Origin: Ridgeia piscesae
Taxonomy: Eukaryota > Annelida > Polychaeta > Sabellida > Siboglinidae
Length of the DNA: 64,000 bases
Direction of reading: 5' to 3'
NCBI GenBank assembly: GCA_025642075.2
Contig: JAODUO010000054.1
Location: 108,501 to 172,500 of the forward strand
The translations under genes and the position numbers were made by a program. The notes below the pieces were generated by a model. That model did no database searches and had not been told where the DNA came from. It worked only from the letters and a program-made list of their open reading frames with translations. Of the stretch, positions 15,001 through 27,100 are shown in pieces. The stretch's first letter is position 1. Each line of letters starts with the position of its first letter.

Positions 15001-16387
15001 ATTTCCAGCTGTCACCTACAGGACTTGGTGGCACAGAAAGGAATTTCCACTGCATGGGTAGAAATTATATAAGTTTCTGTCCTAAGTGCCCTAAGGGTAG
15101 AAACACATAAAACCTGTCATGTGGTTACATGTTTGTGGTGCAATGTATGTAGCATGTAGAACCAATTGAAGGCAGCTTTTACGCTCATATACTTTACATA
15201 AAAGTAGCTGCTTAAATAAGTATGTAAGTTGAATTCACCTATTTATGCTAAGCACAAAGATTTGCTTTTTTTAAACTGTTTCTACAACATACAGCACAGA
15301 AATGTAACAAAGGCAGACTCCAGGCAGTAGGTGTGTAAGGACCACGTAGCCCAGAGATCACAGGCCAGCAGTGAGTGACCGCGTCGCATCACTGCCAGTG
15401 CAGACTACACCCGATGGTGTCAACCAGAATAGCCGGGTGTGGTTCATACGCTGTGTGGTGGTAAATTATCATTACAATAAAGTACATTTTTATACCCCCA
15501 TATGCTGACTGACTAGTGTGTGCTTGTGTATGCACCACTGGTTGCGTTGACCCCTGCTAGTACATTGTGTCACTCTGACATTTGTAAAGATTTATTAGTG
15601 CCTTGCTCTATTCTTTGTTTATTTACAATCAAAACATTTGCATTGACATTAGTAAACATGAGATCACACTTGGTAACCTCTGGCTTATGATGCGGCGTCA
15701 ATTACTCACGTGACAAACCTTGATAATAATAATAATGTTCCAGCAAAATTATCCTTGTGAGGATACATTGATCACAGAATTTTGTTTTAGCCTTAGCACC
15801 ATGTATAATATTAATAATAATTTTTTTTTTTGCACCTCAATTTTTGAGTAAAAAGCGAAGTGGTAAAATGGTATTACAGAAACTATAATTTTATGATCAA
15901 CGTCTTCATTTAACGGTGGCATTTTCACACTCTGCTGGGTACTCCTTTCTCCCAATTGACTTTTTCCAACTGGAAACCATAAAACAGGGATATCCCCATA
16001 ACTACACCGTTCCAAATTACTTCCATAGCAGTAAAGTGTGTGAAATATAATTATTAATTCAGTATTTTTATAAAGTGTAGAAACCATGTTTTTACTGGTA
16101 TGATTTTTTTGATCAGCATGCTACAAATTATCACGCCTATTCACAGTTGACTGATTTATGTAAGCTGATAGCATACTGGTAGTTGTGTTTGACATTCTAA
16201 ATATATTATACTGTGTTTTTCATGTAAAGTAATATTCTTGTTTTTTAAATGATTAAACGTAACAGTGGTTAAGTTGATATGTCTGACGTTCTAGTCTAGT
16301 GGTACTTGAACGGTTCATTTCAATGGGCTATCAACACCAGATTTACATCATATATACAGTTCACAACTATGTATGTATATATGTGTA

Positions 16388-16434
<47 letters not shown>

Positions 16435-19400
16435 CACACGCATATACATCATGTATATATAATATAATTAAATTAAATTTTAAAATGTACATAAACTAAG
16501 AAAAAATCTTAACTTTTTGGAACACGGTTCAGTTTACCAGTTCTTGATAGAAAGAAAACAGTACAAACATCTATAAAATTAATTTTAAAAAAACAATTTA
16601 GCAGTAAGATATGAATAGTTATGCAGGCATGTACATTAGAAAATGTTCACAATTGTATACATTGAGGTTCTGCAAACCGTGGTTTCCAGTTGGCCCACGA
16701 GACACATGCTAATAATTTTAATTATGTGTTGTTTACGTTTGGTTCAGGGCAGCAAAAAACATTATTTACAACATTATTTACGAGCATTTAAGTAAATGTG
16801 TTACATAATTAAAATCTTTGGCCCACAGAGAATTTATGAAATACGTGGACATAACATGGCCCACACCTAAAAAGGTTTGCAGAATGCTGGTACACAACTA
16901 CACGTCTTTGTGAGAAACAGTGGTTTGAACCATTCTACAAACTTATCCAGTTTTGCAGCCTTTGCTTTAACACAGGCAGCAATGGAGACGATTACTCCTG
17001 CCTGTGGGTGGTCGGGGCCAGTCTCTGCTTCCTGTCTCATCTCAGTTGTAACTCTGTTCCAGGGGATTGAGTTGTTCTGTTGTCGCATACGGCCGGTCGA
17101 CAATGACATCAGCTGGACAGACAAGGTGTGGTCACCACTTCTGTCTCTGTCTGACTCTGTCTGTCTCTGTCTGTCTCTGTCTGTCTCTGTCTGTCTGTCT
17201 CTGTCTGTCTCTGTCTGTCTCTGTCTGTCTCTGTCTCTGTCTCTGTCTCTGTCTCTGTCTCTGTCTCTGTCTCTGTCTCTGACTCTGTCTCTGACTCTGT
17301 CTCTGACTCTGTCTCTGACTCTGTCTCTGTCTCTGTCTGACTCTGTCTGACTCTGTCTGTCTCTGTGTCTGTGTCTGTGTCTGTGTCTGTGTCTGTGTCT
17401 GTCTCTGTCTCTGTCTCTGTCTCTGACTCTGACTCTGTCTCTGTCTGTCTCTGTCCCTGTCCGTGTCTGTCTGTCCGTCCGTCCGTCCGTCCGTCCGTCT
17501 CTGTCTGTCTCGTCGTCTCCTGTCGTCCGTCTCTGTCTGTCGTCTGTCTGTCCGTCTCTGTCGTCCGTGTCTCGTCCGTCTCTGTCTCTGTCTCGTCCGT
17601 CCGTCTGTCCGTCTGTCTTTACATAGCCATGTGTGTGTATGTATGTATGTAATGTTAAATGATGAGTCACTGTTGTCCTGCCGTTATAAACAACTGCGCT
17701 GTTGTGTCGACACTGCCCCAGTCCTGCCATGTCTCAGTCCTCACTTGTCTCCCTCCAGGCGAGTGTCTTTGTGTCGGAGCTCATCGAGGGCAAGGAACTG
17801 GAGGGAAACATTGTGCTCAGGTGAGTCCCATGAACATTGTGCTCTGCTGAGAATCATGTGAACATTGTGCTCAGATGAGAGTCATGTGAACATTGTGCTC
17901 AGATGAGAGTCATGTGAACATTGTGCTCAGATGAGAGTCATGTGAACATTGTGGTCGGGTGAGTCTCATGGGGATTGTGCACTAATGAGAGTCGTGAACA
18001 TTGTGCCAGGAGACAGTCACATGAACATTGTGCCAGGAGACAGTCACGTGAACATTGTGCCAGGAGACAGTCACGTGAACATTGTGCCAGGACACAGTCA
18101 CGTGAACATTGTGCCAGGAGACAGTCACATGAACATTGTGCCAGGAGACAGTCACATGAACATTGTGCCAGGAGACAGTCACGTGAACATTGTGCCAGGA
18201 GACAGTCACGTGAACATTGTGCCAGGAGACAGTCACGTGAACATTGTGCCAGGAGACAGTCACGTGAACATTGTGCCAGGAGACAGTCACATGAACATTG
18301 TGCCAGGAGACAGTCACATGAACATTGTGCCAGGAGACAGTCACATGAACATTGTGCCAGGACACAGTCACATGAACATTGTGCCAGGAGACAGTCACAT
18401 GAACATTGTGCCAGGACACAGTCACGTGAACATTGTGCCAGGACACAGTCACATGAACATTGTGCCAGGAGACAGTCACGTGAACATTGTGCCAGGAGAC
18501 AGTCACGTGAACATTGTGCCAGGAGACAGTCACATGAACATTGTGCCAGGAGACAGTCACATGAACATTGTGCTGTGGTGGGAGTCACATGTCTCTGGCT
18601 GACTTGAGGCAAACAATGACAGTATCTACCTATAAATGATCTAGTGTATGTCCTTGAGTGGGTCAATGTTGTCCTGGACAGTTTACAAATCGAGTGCCAA
18701 ACTTACAAGGGATCATCTGTGACACTTTTGGAGAAAACTAGTGCTTTTATCTTTTAGAAATTCCCCAGTTGTTACATATTTTATGATTTACACCATATGT
18801 TTTACATACGTAAAGTGATTGTCCACAATTTCTGCCATAGATCTGGGGACAGTAGATCATGTGGAGACGTTTCATGTAACTTATAAATAACACTATGTAT
18901 GAATACTCCATGAAACTGTCTTGTGTCTGTAGCACCAACCAGAGGTTGGACATATGTGCTATTTGAATCGGTATAGTATGATATCATCTATATGGTGTGA
19001 CATCATTTATGATGAAAATATATAAACAGACATTGTTAACTGTATACGTCCATGATCCAGCACTTCTTCACTGCTACTTGACAACTACTTGTTAGTTACA
19101 ACAAATTGCAAAGTCGCTATTTATATTAACCCTTTACCTCCTGAGACTATATTTGTGATGCATGTGTCTAGTCTGGGATGTTCGCTGTGGCTCGACCCGA
19201 TGGTGAAGAGGAGCCACCTACCGGCGATCAACGTCACTATCAACGAGACCAGTATCCGTTCTCAACTGCTGCAAAGTGACCTGGCCATGGAAAACTCGCA
19301 GGTCTCTACAAGCTTCTTCACATTATTCAGTTCTTTCATTACGAGTTTTCATACTCTGTGATGATACAGATTCACTGCAAGTTTTCCCTGTGTCAGGTGG

Positions 19401-22400
19401 ATATGTAAAAGTGTTGAAAACTTAAGCTGACTTATAAAATATTGCTATAGTTAGGATGTATTAAAATCATCATACACCAGCCAGTGAATTGCATGTTTAC
19501 ATGGCATGGTAAAGGTAAAATTAATGATGTAAAATATAACATAGTGAATTAGGAAATTAACGAAAACGTTATGAGACAAAGTAGCAAAATTTTTTAAAAA
19601 CAGTTACTAATGTAAACCGTACTATGGTTTTCATGTGAAAACTGTTGGTTGTTTGCAGCACCTCCACCTGTTGTACCGGGCGTGTCAGGGGCGACTGTCT
19701 CTGCCTGATAACCCCACGGCCCTGAGCGCCAAGACTGCCTACACGTAGGTCAATTCAGTGCTTCTCCCTCAATGTCTCAATACAATGAATTCTTTCTATT
19801 TTTTCCCCCATACACTGGAGGCCATATTACTTACTTTGATCTGCTGTCTCGGTGAGTCATCTCCATCTATCGCATTCAAAGGGGAACCTACAGGATTACT
19901 AAGAGGCGCCGATACGCAACTCATGCCTAATAATCACGCTCTTTATGGGTGTTTATTTCTTTTTTCAGTTCATCTTTGAATTCATTTTTAGGCTCCAACT
20001 GTTATTAATATAAGACAATGTGTTTTAACAAATGCTGGGTATAATGAATGAATGAATGCGGCGTAACGAGGTAACGGGACACTGGCGGTTTTTTTTGGAT
20101 CTGAAGAATAACTTAATACTTGTCAAGTTTGTGATCTGATCACCCTCACTCACCAGGTGTCACTGCGGCTGATTGCCTCAGTACCAGGCAGCAGTACCCC
20201 CTTTCCAAAACTCAAAGTACAAGTACAAAGTACTCTGATGTAATTTTGTTCATTGTTCGTAAGTCAGTCAACATGATGACCCCTTTTAAACTTCATTGAT
20301 CTGTACAGAACAGTTAAAAATGGAGGGTTACAGTGTCAAGAATTTGTTCTGACTTAGGCCAACATCATTTGGTGTGGGAGTGTCACACTTTGAATTCATT
20401 TCAGGGCCCAAGGCCTGTTCATGGACCCTGAAATGGCCACGTTTCCTGATGACACAGAACATGTGAGTGTGTTTGTCTCCGCCGTCGCTCACCCTGACTT
20501 CGTCTACGTTCAGATGACTGCTAACAAGGACAGGTAGGTCCCTCTGGTGGTTGAGCTTTCACAGACATCGTGAATTTACGCTGGAGAATTTACTGATTGA
20601 CGCCAAATCAAGATATTATTATTAAATTTTTTGTTTACATGTAACTTTATTTCATAATGGTATGTAATATAACAAACATACTTCTGTGCTGTCTGATATA
20701 GTAATTGGTACAGTATTTGTTATTCATGATACAAAACTAAGATGTGATAGAAGTGTTCTCTGTTTCATTGTTAACTCCAAAGGTAGACACAAAACATATT
20801 ATTACTTACTTGAAAATATAAACCTATCATAATTGTGCAATAGTTTTGAATCATTTTACTCTAATTTAAAGTGTTGCATATACTAATAATACATATTGCA
20901 GAATTCAAAACATCACAGCAATACTGAACCTTGGGTGTTGCAATGTTCAGTACTGTTGAGTCCTACATTCATCTTTGTGTTCACTCAGCTGTATGAGTGA
21001 GTACCTGGCTACAGACAGTAGTGGATATTTATGTATGAAATCTTTGCACATTAATTGCAGCATGGCTGGATGCTTCCCAGAGAAGCTGAGATGGTGTTTG
21101 ATTGAACAGGTCTGCCAGGGAAGTAAAGTGTAAAGCGCTTCGAACAATCCTGAGGGTTGGATACTGCACTATATAAGAACTTACCTGTATTTTTACCTGT
21201 TTCTTTCGTCAGGTTGCTGGACTTGACAGATGCCATTGGTGTGCATGTCAAACTGTCATCATTCTGTGAGCTGAAGCACATAGACTGTGGCTTGCTCGTC
21301 CTCGCAAAGTTCACAGCAGATGAGCGGTACATGGATCTTCTGTTTTCTGCATTCGCCAGTTTCCTTCTGTAGTTCTTTATTGTTGATAGTAAGATCAAGT
21401 TGCAGAAATGTATTCCACATTTATTTCAATTTTGTTTTTGTGTTGATGTTTTGAAGACCATGTTCAATTTGGGTTAAGTGTTTCTTGCTTAGGTACAGTA
21501 TAGTTTATTTTAATTTCATCTGTTATGTTTCCATTTTGCAAACTAAACATTAATAATTTGTTAATGCAAATCATTTGGGATCTACTTCTCTTTATTTATA
21601 AATACAATAAGTGAAACACTAGAATTCAGAATTTCATAGGATAAGATTAAGTGTGTCTTCTTGTAAAATGTACCTCAGGCTGCACATGTAACAGTGCGAG
21701 GCTGTTTCCTTTGAAGGTGGTACCGTGCAAAGGTGGTTGCCGTGGGAGACGATGACACGTTCGACGTGTTCTTTGTGGACACTGGAGAGCAGGAGTGGCT
21801 GGGTCGCGACGACCTTCAGCCTCTCCCCATGAAGTTCCAGAGTCTTCCCTTCCAGGCCATCGAATGCAACCTCTACCACCTGGAGCCACCTGGTGAGTGC
21901 AGCACTGTGTGTAGCCACCTGGTGAGTGCAGCACTGTGTGTAGCCACCTGGTGAGTGCAGCACTGTGTGTAGCCACCTGGTGAGTGCAGCACTGTGTGTA
22001 GCCACCTGGTGAGTGCAGCACTGTGTGTAGCCACCTGGTGGGTGCAGCACTGTGTGTAGCCACCTGGTGAGTGCAGCACTGTGTGTAGCCACCTGGTGAG
22101 TGCAGCACTGTGTGTAGCCACCTGGTGGGTGCAGCACTGTGTGTAGCCACCTGGTGAGTGCAGCACTGTGTGTAGCCACCTGGTGAGTGCCTCTTTACTC
22201 TCACGTGACCATTTTTCTTGCAACAAAACCTGTCAAACGTTCTTGTTTTGTTGAAAGTCTAACCACCAAACACTTTTTTGGATGGACATACAGAAATCCA
22301 AACTTACGATAGAAGGTCATCATCTTACAAGTTACAGGCACAATGAAACATTGTATTTGTCTCAGGCGAGGAGTGGACAGATTCTGTTGGAGACTTTCTG

Positions 22401-24048
22401 TGGGAAATCACTAGAGACAACAACGACATCCCCAAGACGCTGATAGCACAGGTAGGTGGGTCAAGGTTGCAGGTCAAAGGGCATAGGTCGTACAGCGTCG
22501 GAAACATTGCAAAGTACCATATTATCCCAAGTAGACGTGCACTGCTTGATAGATGCATAACTCCTTTACATGTGAAACCATGCAGAAAAAAAGATCTTCA
22601 TTGGTGAACATGCGTTTTTAAATTGCTACACACTGGCATACTTTCTAGCTAACAGATCATTGCTTTTGTCCAAAGGGTGGCTCCAGATTTCTGTATTGAG
22701 CAGCATTTGTTTTATTATTGAAGTCAGACATGATGTCGTAAACATGTAAGTCTTTCTACTCTGCAGATGAATGGACTAAATACTATGTCTGTTTATAAAT
22801 TGCTAAACATACACCCAAGCCCATGTACTCGCATCAGTTGGGGATAATAAGATATATTTTTTTACAAATGCAAAATAAACTATCTAGCTTTATCTAAGGT
22901 TTTAATTTAATTTAAAAGTTGTACTGGTAGTACCGTGTGAATTTAGCCTTCTTGTATTCAGGCCCTTCACAAGACAGAGGCACGGTCTAGTGGACAATAT
23001 CGCTACACCATCAAACTGTACGACACGAGTAAGGAGTACGACGTGGAGATTGGTCAGTTTCTGATAGCCAAAGGCTATGCCAGACCATCATCAACACTCA
23101 TACAGGTAACACGTCTATATCTGCAATGTGTCAGTTCAAGTCAAAACATTTATCTCTACAAACACTGGTGTTATTTACATTGACATAAGACTTAATGGAA
23201 GGGGCCAATGATTACCGTGAATGGCTGGTAATTTCTTTATCTTTTTTTAAGTTACAGAAGTTGCATCATGTTGATATCTACCTCAAAAATGTAAACTTGA
23301 CATTGAATTGGTTCATTCTTGCACTAATTAAAATTTACAACAGAAAAACACTTATATTTTATGTCAAATATAAGAATGTATCTGATATTGGAAATTGTGC
23401 AGTATATGTGACATGTTATTACAAGGGGGAATTGTTGCGGGGCACTGGTATGCAACTCAGGTCTGTGACATGTTCACGTTCTTTATGCGAGCACAGGCTG
23501 CTCAGTTTTGTTTCAGTTCATCTTTGAGGTCTTTTGTCACCAACTGTTATAACTATAAAGCATATCTACAACATGTAGGATATAACGAATGAATGTAGTG
23601 TAACCAGGCAATCGGACGCAGGCAGTTGGTAGCACACGGCCCGAGTTGACGGCGCCACCTGGATTATTTCTTCTGTAGTTTGCCCATTACTTTAGTACCT
23701 GTACGACTACTGCATCTGGATCCGGATTTTGCATCTGGATCCGGATTTTGGTGTCTGAAATGTCATAAGTTTTATTAACCATTTGCAATTGGGTGCATTT
23801 TTTATCGAAATGAAACAAATTGGAGACTTGGATAATACAAGACACAGATCCTACATTGTCTACCGGTGGGCTCAACTTGCAGTCTATATAGACTTAGACA
23901 CAGAATAAATGCCATTACTGCTACTACAACTACTTCTACTGTTACTGCTACTACAGCTACTGCTACTACAACTATTACAACTACTACTATTACCGCTGCT
24001 GCTGCTGCTACTACTACTACTACTAATACTACTACCACAACTACCACA

Positions 24049-24083
<35 letters not shown>

Positions 24084-24160
24084 CACTACTACCACAACTA
24101 CTACTACTACTACTACTACTACTACCACACCTACCACTACCACTACCACTACCACTACTA

Positions 24161-24197
<37 letters not shown>

Positions 24198-27100
24198 AAC
24201 AACATAGTTTACATCATGTATGTTTGTCTGACTGTCAGGAGCTGCTCCCTGACACAAGTTCCACAGAGCAAGTGGGATTCCTCCAGATTCCCACACTGTG
24301 TGCACAGATCCTCAGGTCACAGGTTTGTGGTTTGACCTGTTTTCTTTTAGAAACGTCCATGTATCGTCCACTTCTGTCTACCTTCATCAGCTTACTTGGT
24401 CCTCACCAGTGACACAAATGACAACACGCACTTAGTCCACACGTGTCAAATAGATATTGTTAGTTTTAATGTGTGTAAGTAGTCCAACTTGTACTATCAA
24501 AATTTAAAATGGGTCTTGTTGAGTACAATGTGTAATGATTTTTTAGCAAGACGGTTTTAACAGACAAAATGTGTTCATTTTGAACAAATACTGACAAAGT
24601 TAGATTAGAAACTGTTGGAAAATTGTTTTCAAAATGAATACCTATTCACTACCAAAGTGTTGAGGATTTTAATAATGTTCTCTACAAATTGTGTTGAATG
24701 TATGCTAAATGCAACAGTCAAAACGTTGTTTAGTTAAAATAACAACTCCAAAAGATACGCATTTTGTAATTGCAGTCTGCAGTCTTTTGAGGAAACAGCC
24801 ATCAAAATATTAATAATTGAGCAAATTCTACTTTAGCCGTTGATCGCCTTCTGTCACGTAAATCATTTGTTTAGCAGGAAGTTTTGTCATCAGGAATGAG
24901 AGCAGATGTGGCAGTGCATTTGGAAATTTGTTGTGATGAGTAATTTTATTTCTTGTTCTACAGCAGGCTGAGGAGACAGTTCGGCTGGCCACAGAGGTTC
25001 AGCACATTATTGCTGTTAACCAGAGGTATAATGCTTCCCTCTGTTTGTTCTTTGTCCTACCTGTAGCATACAGGTGCGATATTGGTTAGTTGTGTGTTTT
25101 ATTAACTGTGTTTTATGGTTTAGTCATAATACCATAGTCATGTATAATTCATGTATAATTCATGTATTCATTACCCAATCACAATGATTGACTATGATAA
25201 TGTTTTTTTATATGTCATTTTGTAATCTACTATTTAATTTAAATATATTACAATGTGATTATCTATTTTAATCATTAAAGATTTATGTGTTTGTGTGTAT
25301 GTGTATAGTCCTAAAGGTAGTTTACATCACCAAAATATTTCTTTGATACAAATAACTAATGACCTCAGTATACATCTTGCTATACTATGTACACTAACAG
25401 AACAAAATGTTGAAACATTGGAGGAACGATACATCAAGTTGTCTAATGGTGGTTAAAATAAACACAGACCTAGAGCATTCTTAACCAAAGTTACAGACAG
25501 CACAAAGGAACCAGTCAAAATTGCCATAAATCATTGAGGCATGTTTATGCAGTGTTTTCACGAAACCAAATTTGCTGACTCATTTCTTACATTTCGATAC
25601 ATATATTACATATATTTTGCTCTGTTTGATTGGGTTTATTCCATAGAAGTGTAAGACATGACTACTATAAACCCTCTGTCACTACATGTGCCTATTATAG
25701 ACGGAAGGACGCAATGAGAGAGGCAGGCATTGCCCAGTGTCTGTGTCACATCCTAGGTCACCTGTCCTCAGCCAGAGTGGTCAGTGCCATTGTCACCAGT
25801 CTCACATTCTTTGCCTTGAACAATGACCGGTGAGTGACCAGCGAAAAAAATTGGGTGGCTGTGTTTGAACTGGACAATTGGTGCCTGCATACTTTAAGCT
25901 GTCTTCATTTAAACTACCACTTTTATATGCAAGTTGTGTTTATTTTGATGTTTGTTTAATTATCTTTAAAATGATGTGACTTTAGTAATTGGCAATTGAC
26001 AAAGATAGAAAATTAGTTTTCTAGTACGTGTAGTATCATGCTATATAGTGTTTTTTACGTGTATGTGTAGTATCATGCTATATACTGTGTTATATGTGTA
26101 TGTGTAGTATCATGCTATATAGTGTGTTATACGTGTATGTGTAGTATCATGCTATATAGTGTGTTATATGTGTATGTGTAGTATCATGCTATATAGTGTG
26201 TTATACGTGTATGTGTAGTATCATGCTATATAGTGTGTTATATGTGTATGTGTAGTATCATGCTATATAGTGTGTTATACGTGTATGTGTAGTATCATGC
26301 TATATAGTGTGTTATATGTGTATGTGTAGTATCATGCTATATAGTGTGTTATATGTGTATGTGTAGTATCATGCTATATAGTGTGTTACATGTGTATGTG
26401 TAGTATCATGCTATATAGTGTGTTATATGTGTATGTGTAGTATCATGCTATATAGTGTGTTATACATGTATGTGTAGTATCATGCTATATAGTGTGTTAT
26501 ACGTGTATGTGTAGTATCATGCTGTGTGTTCCCACAGGAACTGTGAAGCATTGGACGAAGTCGGAGTGGTCAACACCATCTGTGTTTTGCTTGACCAGGT
26601 CAGTGGACATAATCCTACCAACACAACTCTTGAGTTTGTACATCTATAAATAGAGATAAATAATTTTGAATGCACAGAAATCCCAAATTTCTTGATTCAC
26701 CTCATAAAATCTTTGGTTTACTTCCAAATGTTTCATCTGTGCCTGTCGCAGTAATCAGCTTTCTGTCCTTCTCCAGCTTTGTCATGTGACATGCTCATAG
26801 TGAAGCCAGATGTCAGACAAAGGCCAAAACTTTCAGAAATACCCCCAAGCTACCTGTTAAATGACTATTTTTATCAAACAAATAAACAAACATATCTCAG
26901 AAGAACCATAAAGAAAGTTTTTTGAAAATGTTGATTGATCAGGAACATGACAGTACAGTAAATATACAACCATTGACTTTTATCACCTGTCACCATGTGA
27001 TGTCAACTGTTGTCACAGATGACGGAATGGGACATCCAGGAGCCAATGTGTCGCTGTGTCCGAGTACTGGCCAGTAACCTCACGTACGTCCTACTTCTTG

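Larger units (their letters stand above)
3..19301 (+). other. TDRD12: TDRD12 exons coding the first extended Tudor domain (residues about 1-141)
   Basis: Five exons (3-80, 7134-7223, 17063-17125, 17759-17820, 19172-19301) encode the Tudor domain that follows the helicase in TDRD12 relatives. Visible motifs are VEFVDNGG with the following EQLYDLP, CRIRPVDNDISW, then FVSELIEGKELEGNIVL and LGCSLWLDPMV. The last two correspond to the staphylococcal-nuclease-like half of an extended Tudor. Such domains bind dimethylarginine on PIWI proteins (family knowledge). Whether the aromatic cage is intact cannot be judged, because the N-terminal strands lie partly outside the window. Two of the introns here are very long, 7.1 and 9.8 kb. 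Confidence 0.8.

Noticed and set aside
15749..16087. 112-codon minus-strand open frame
   Set aside because: No start context, motif or splice support, and AT-rich intron background.
17949..18666. Four long open frames on both strands over the 27-bp array
   Set aside because: Unit length is divisible by three and lacks stops; content is pure repeat with no unique protein sequence.
23802..24412. Poly-Thr, poly-Val and poly-Leu reading frames
   Set aside because: Frames across an (ACT)n microsatellite.
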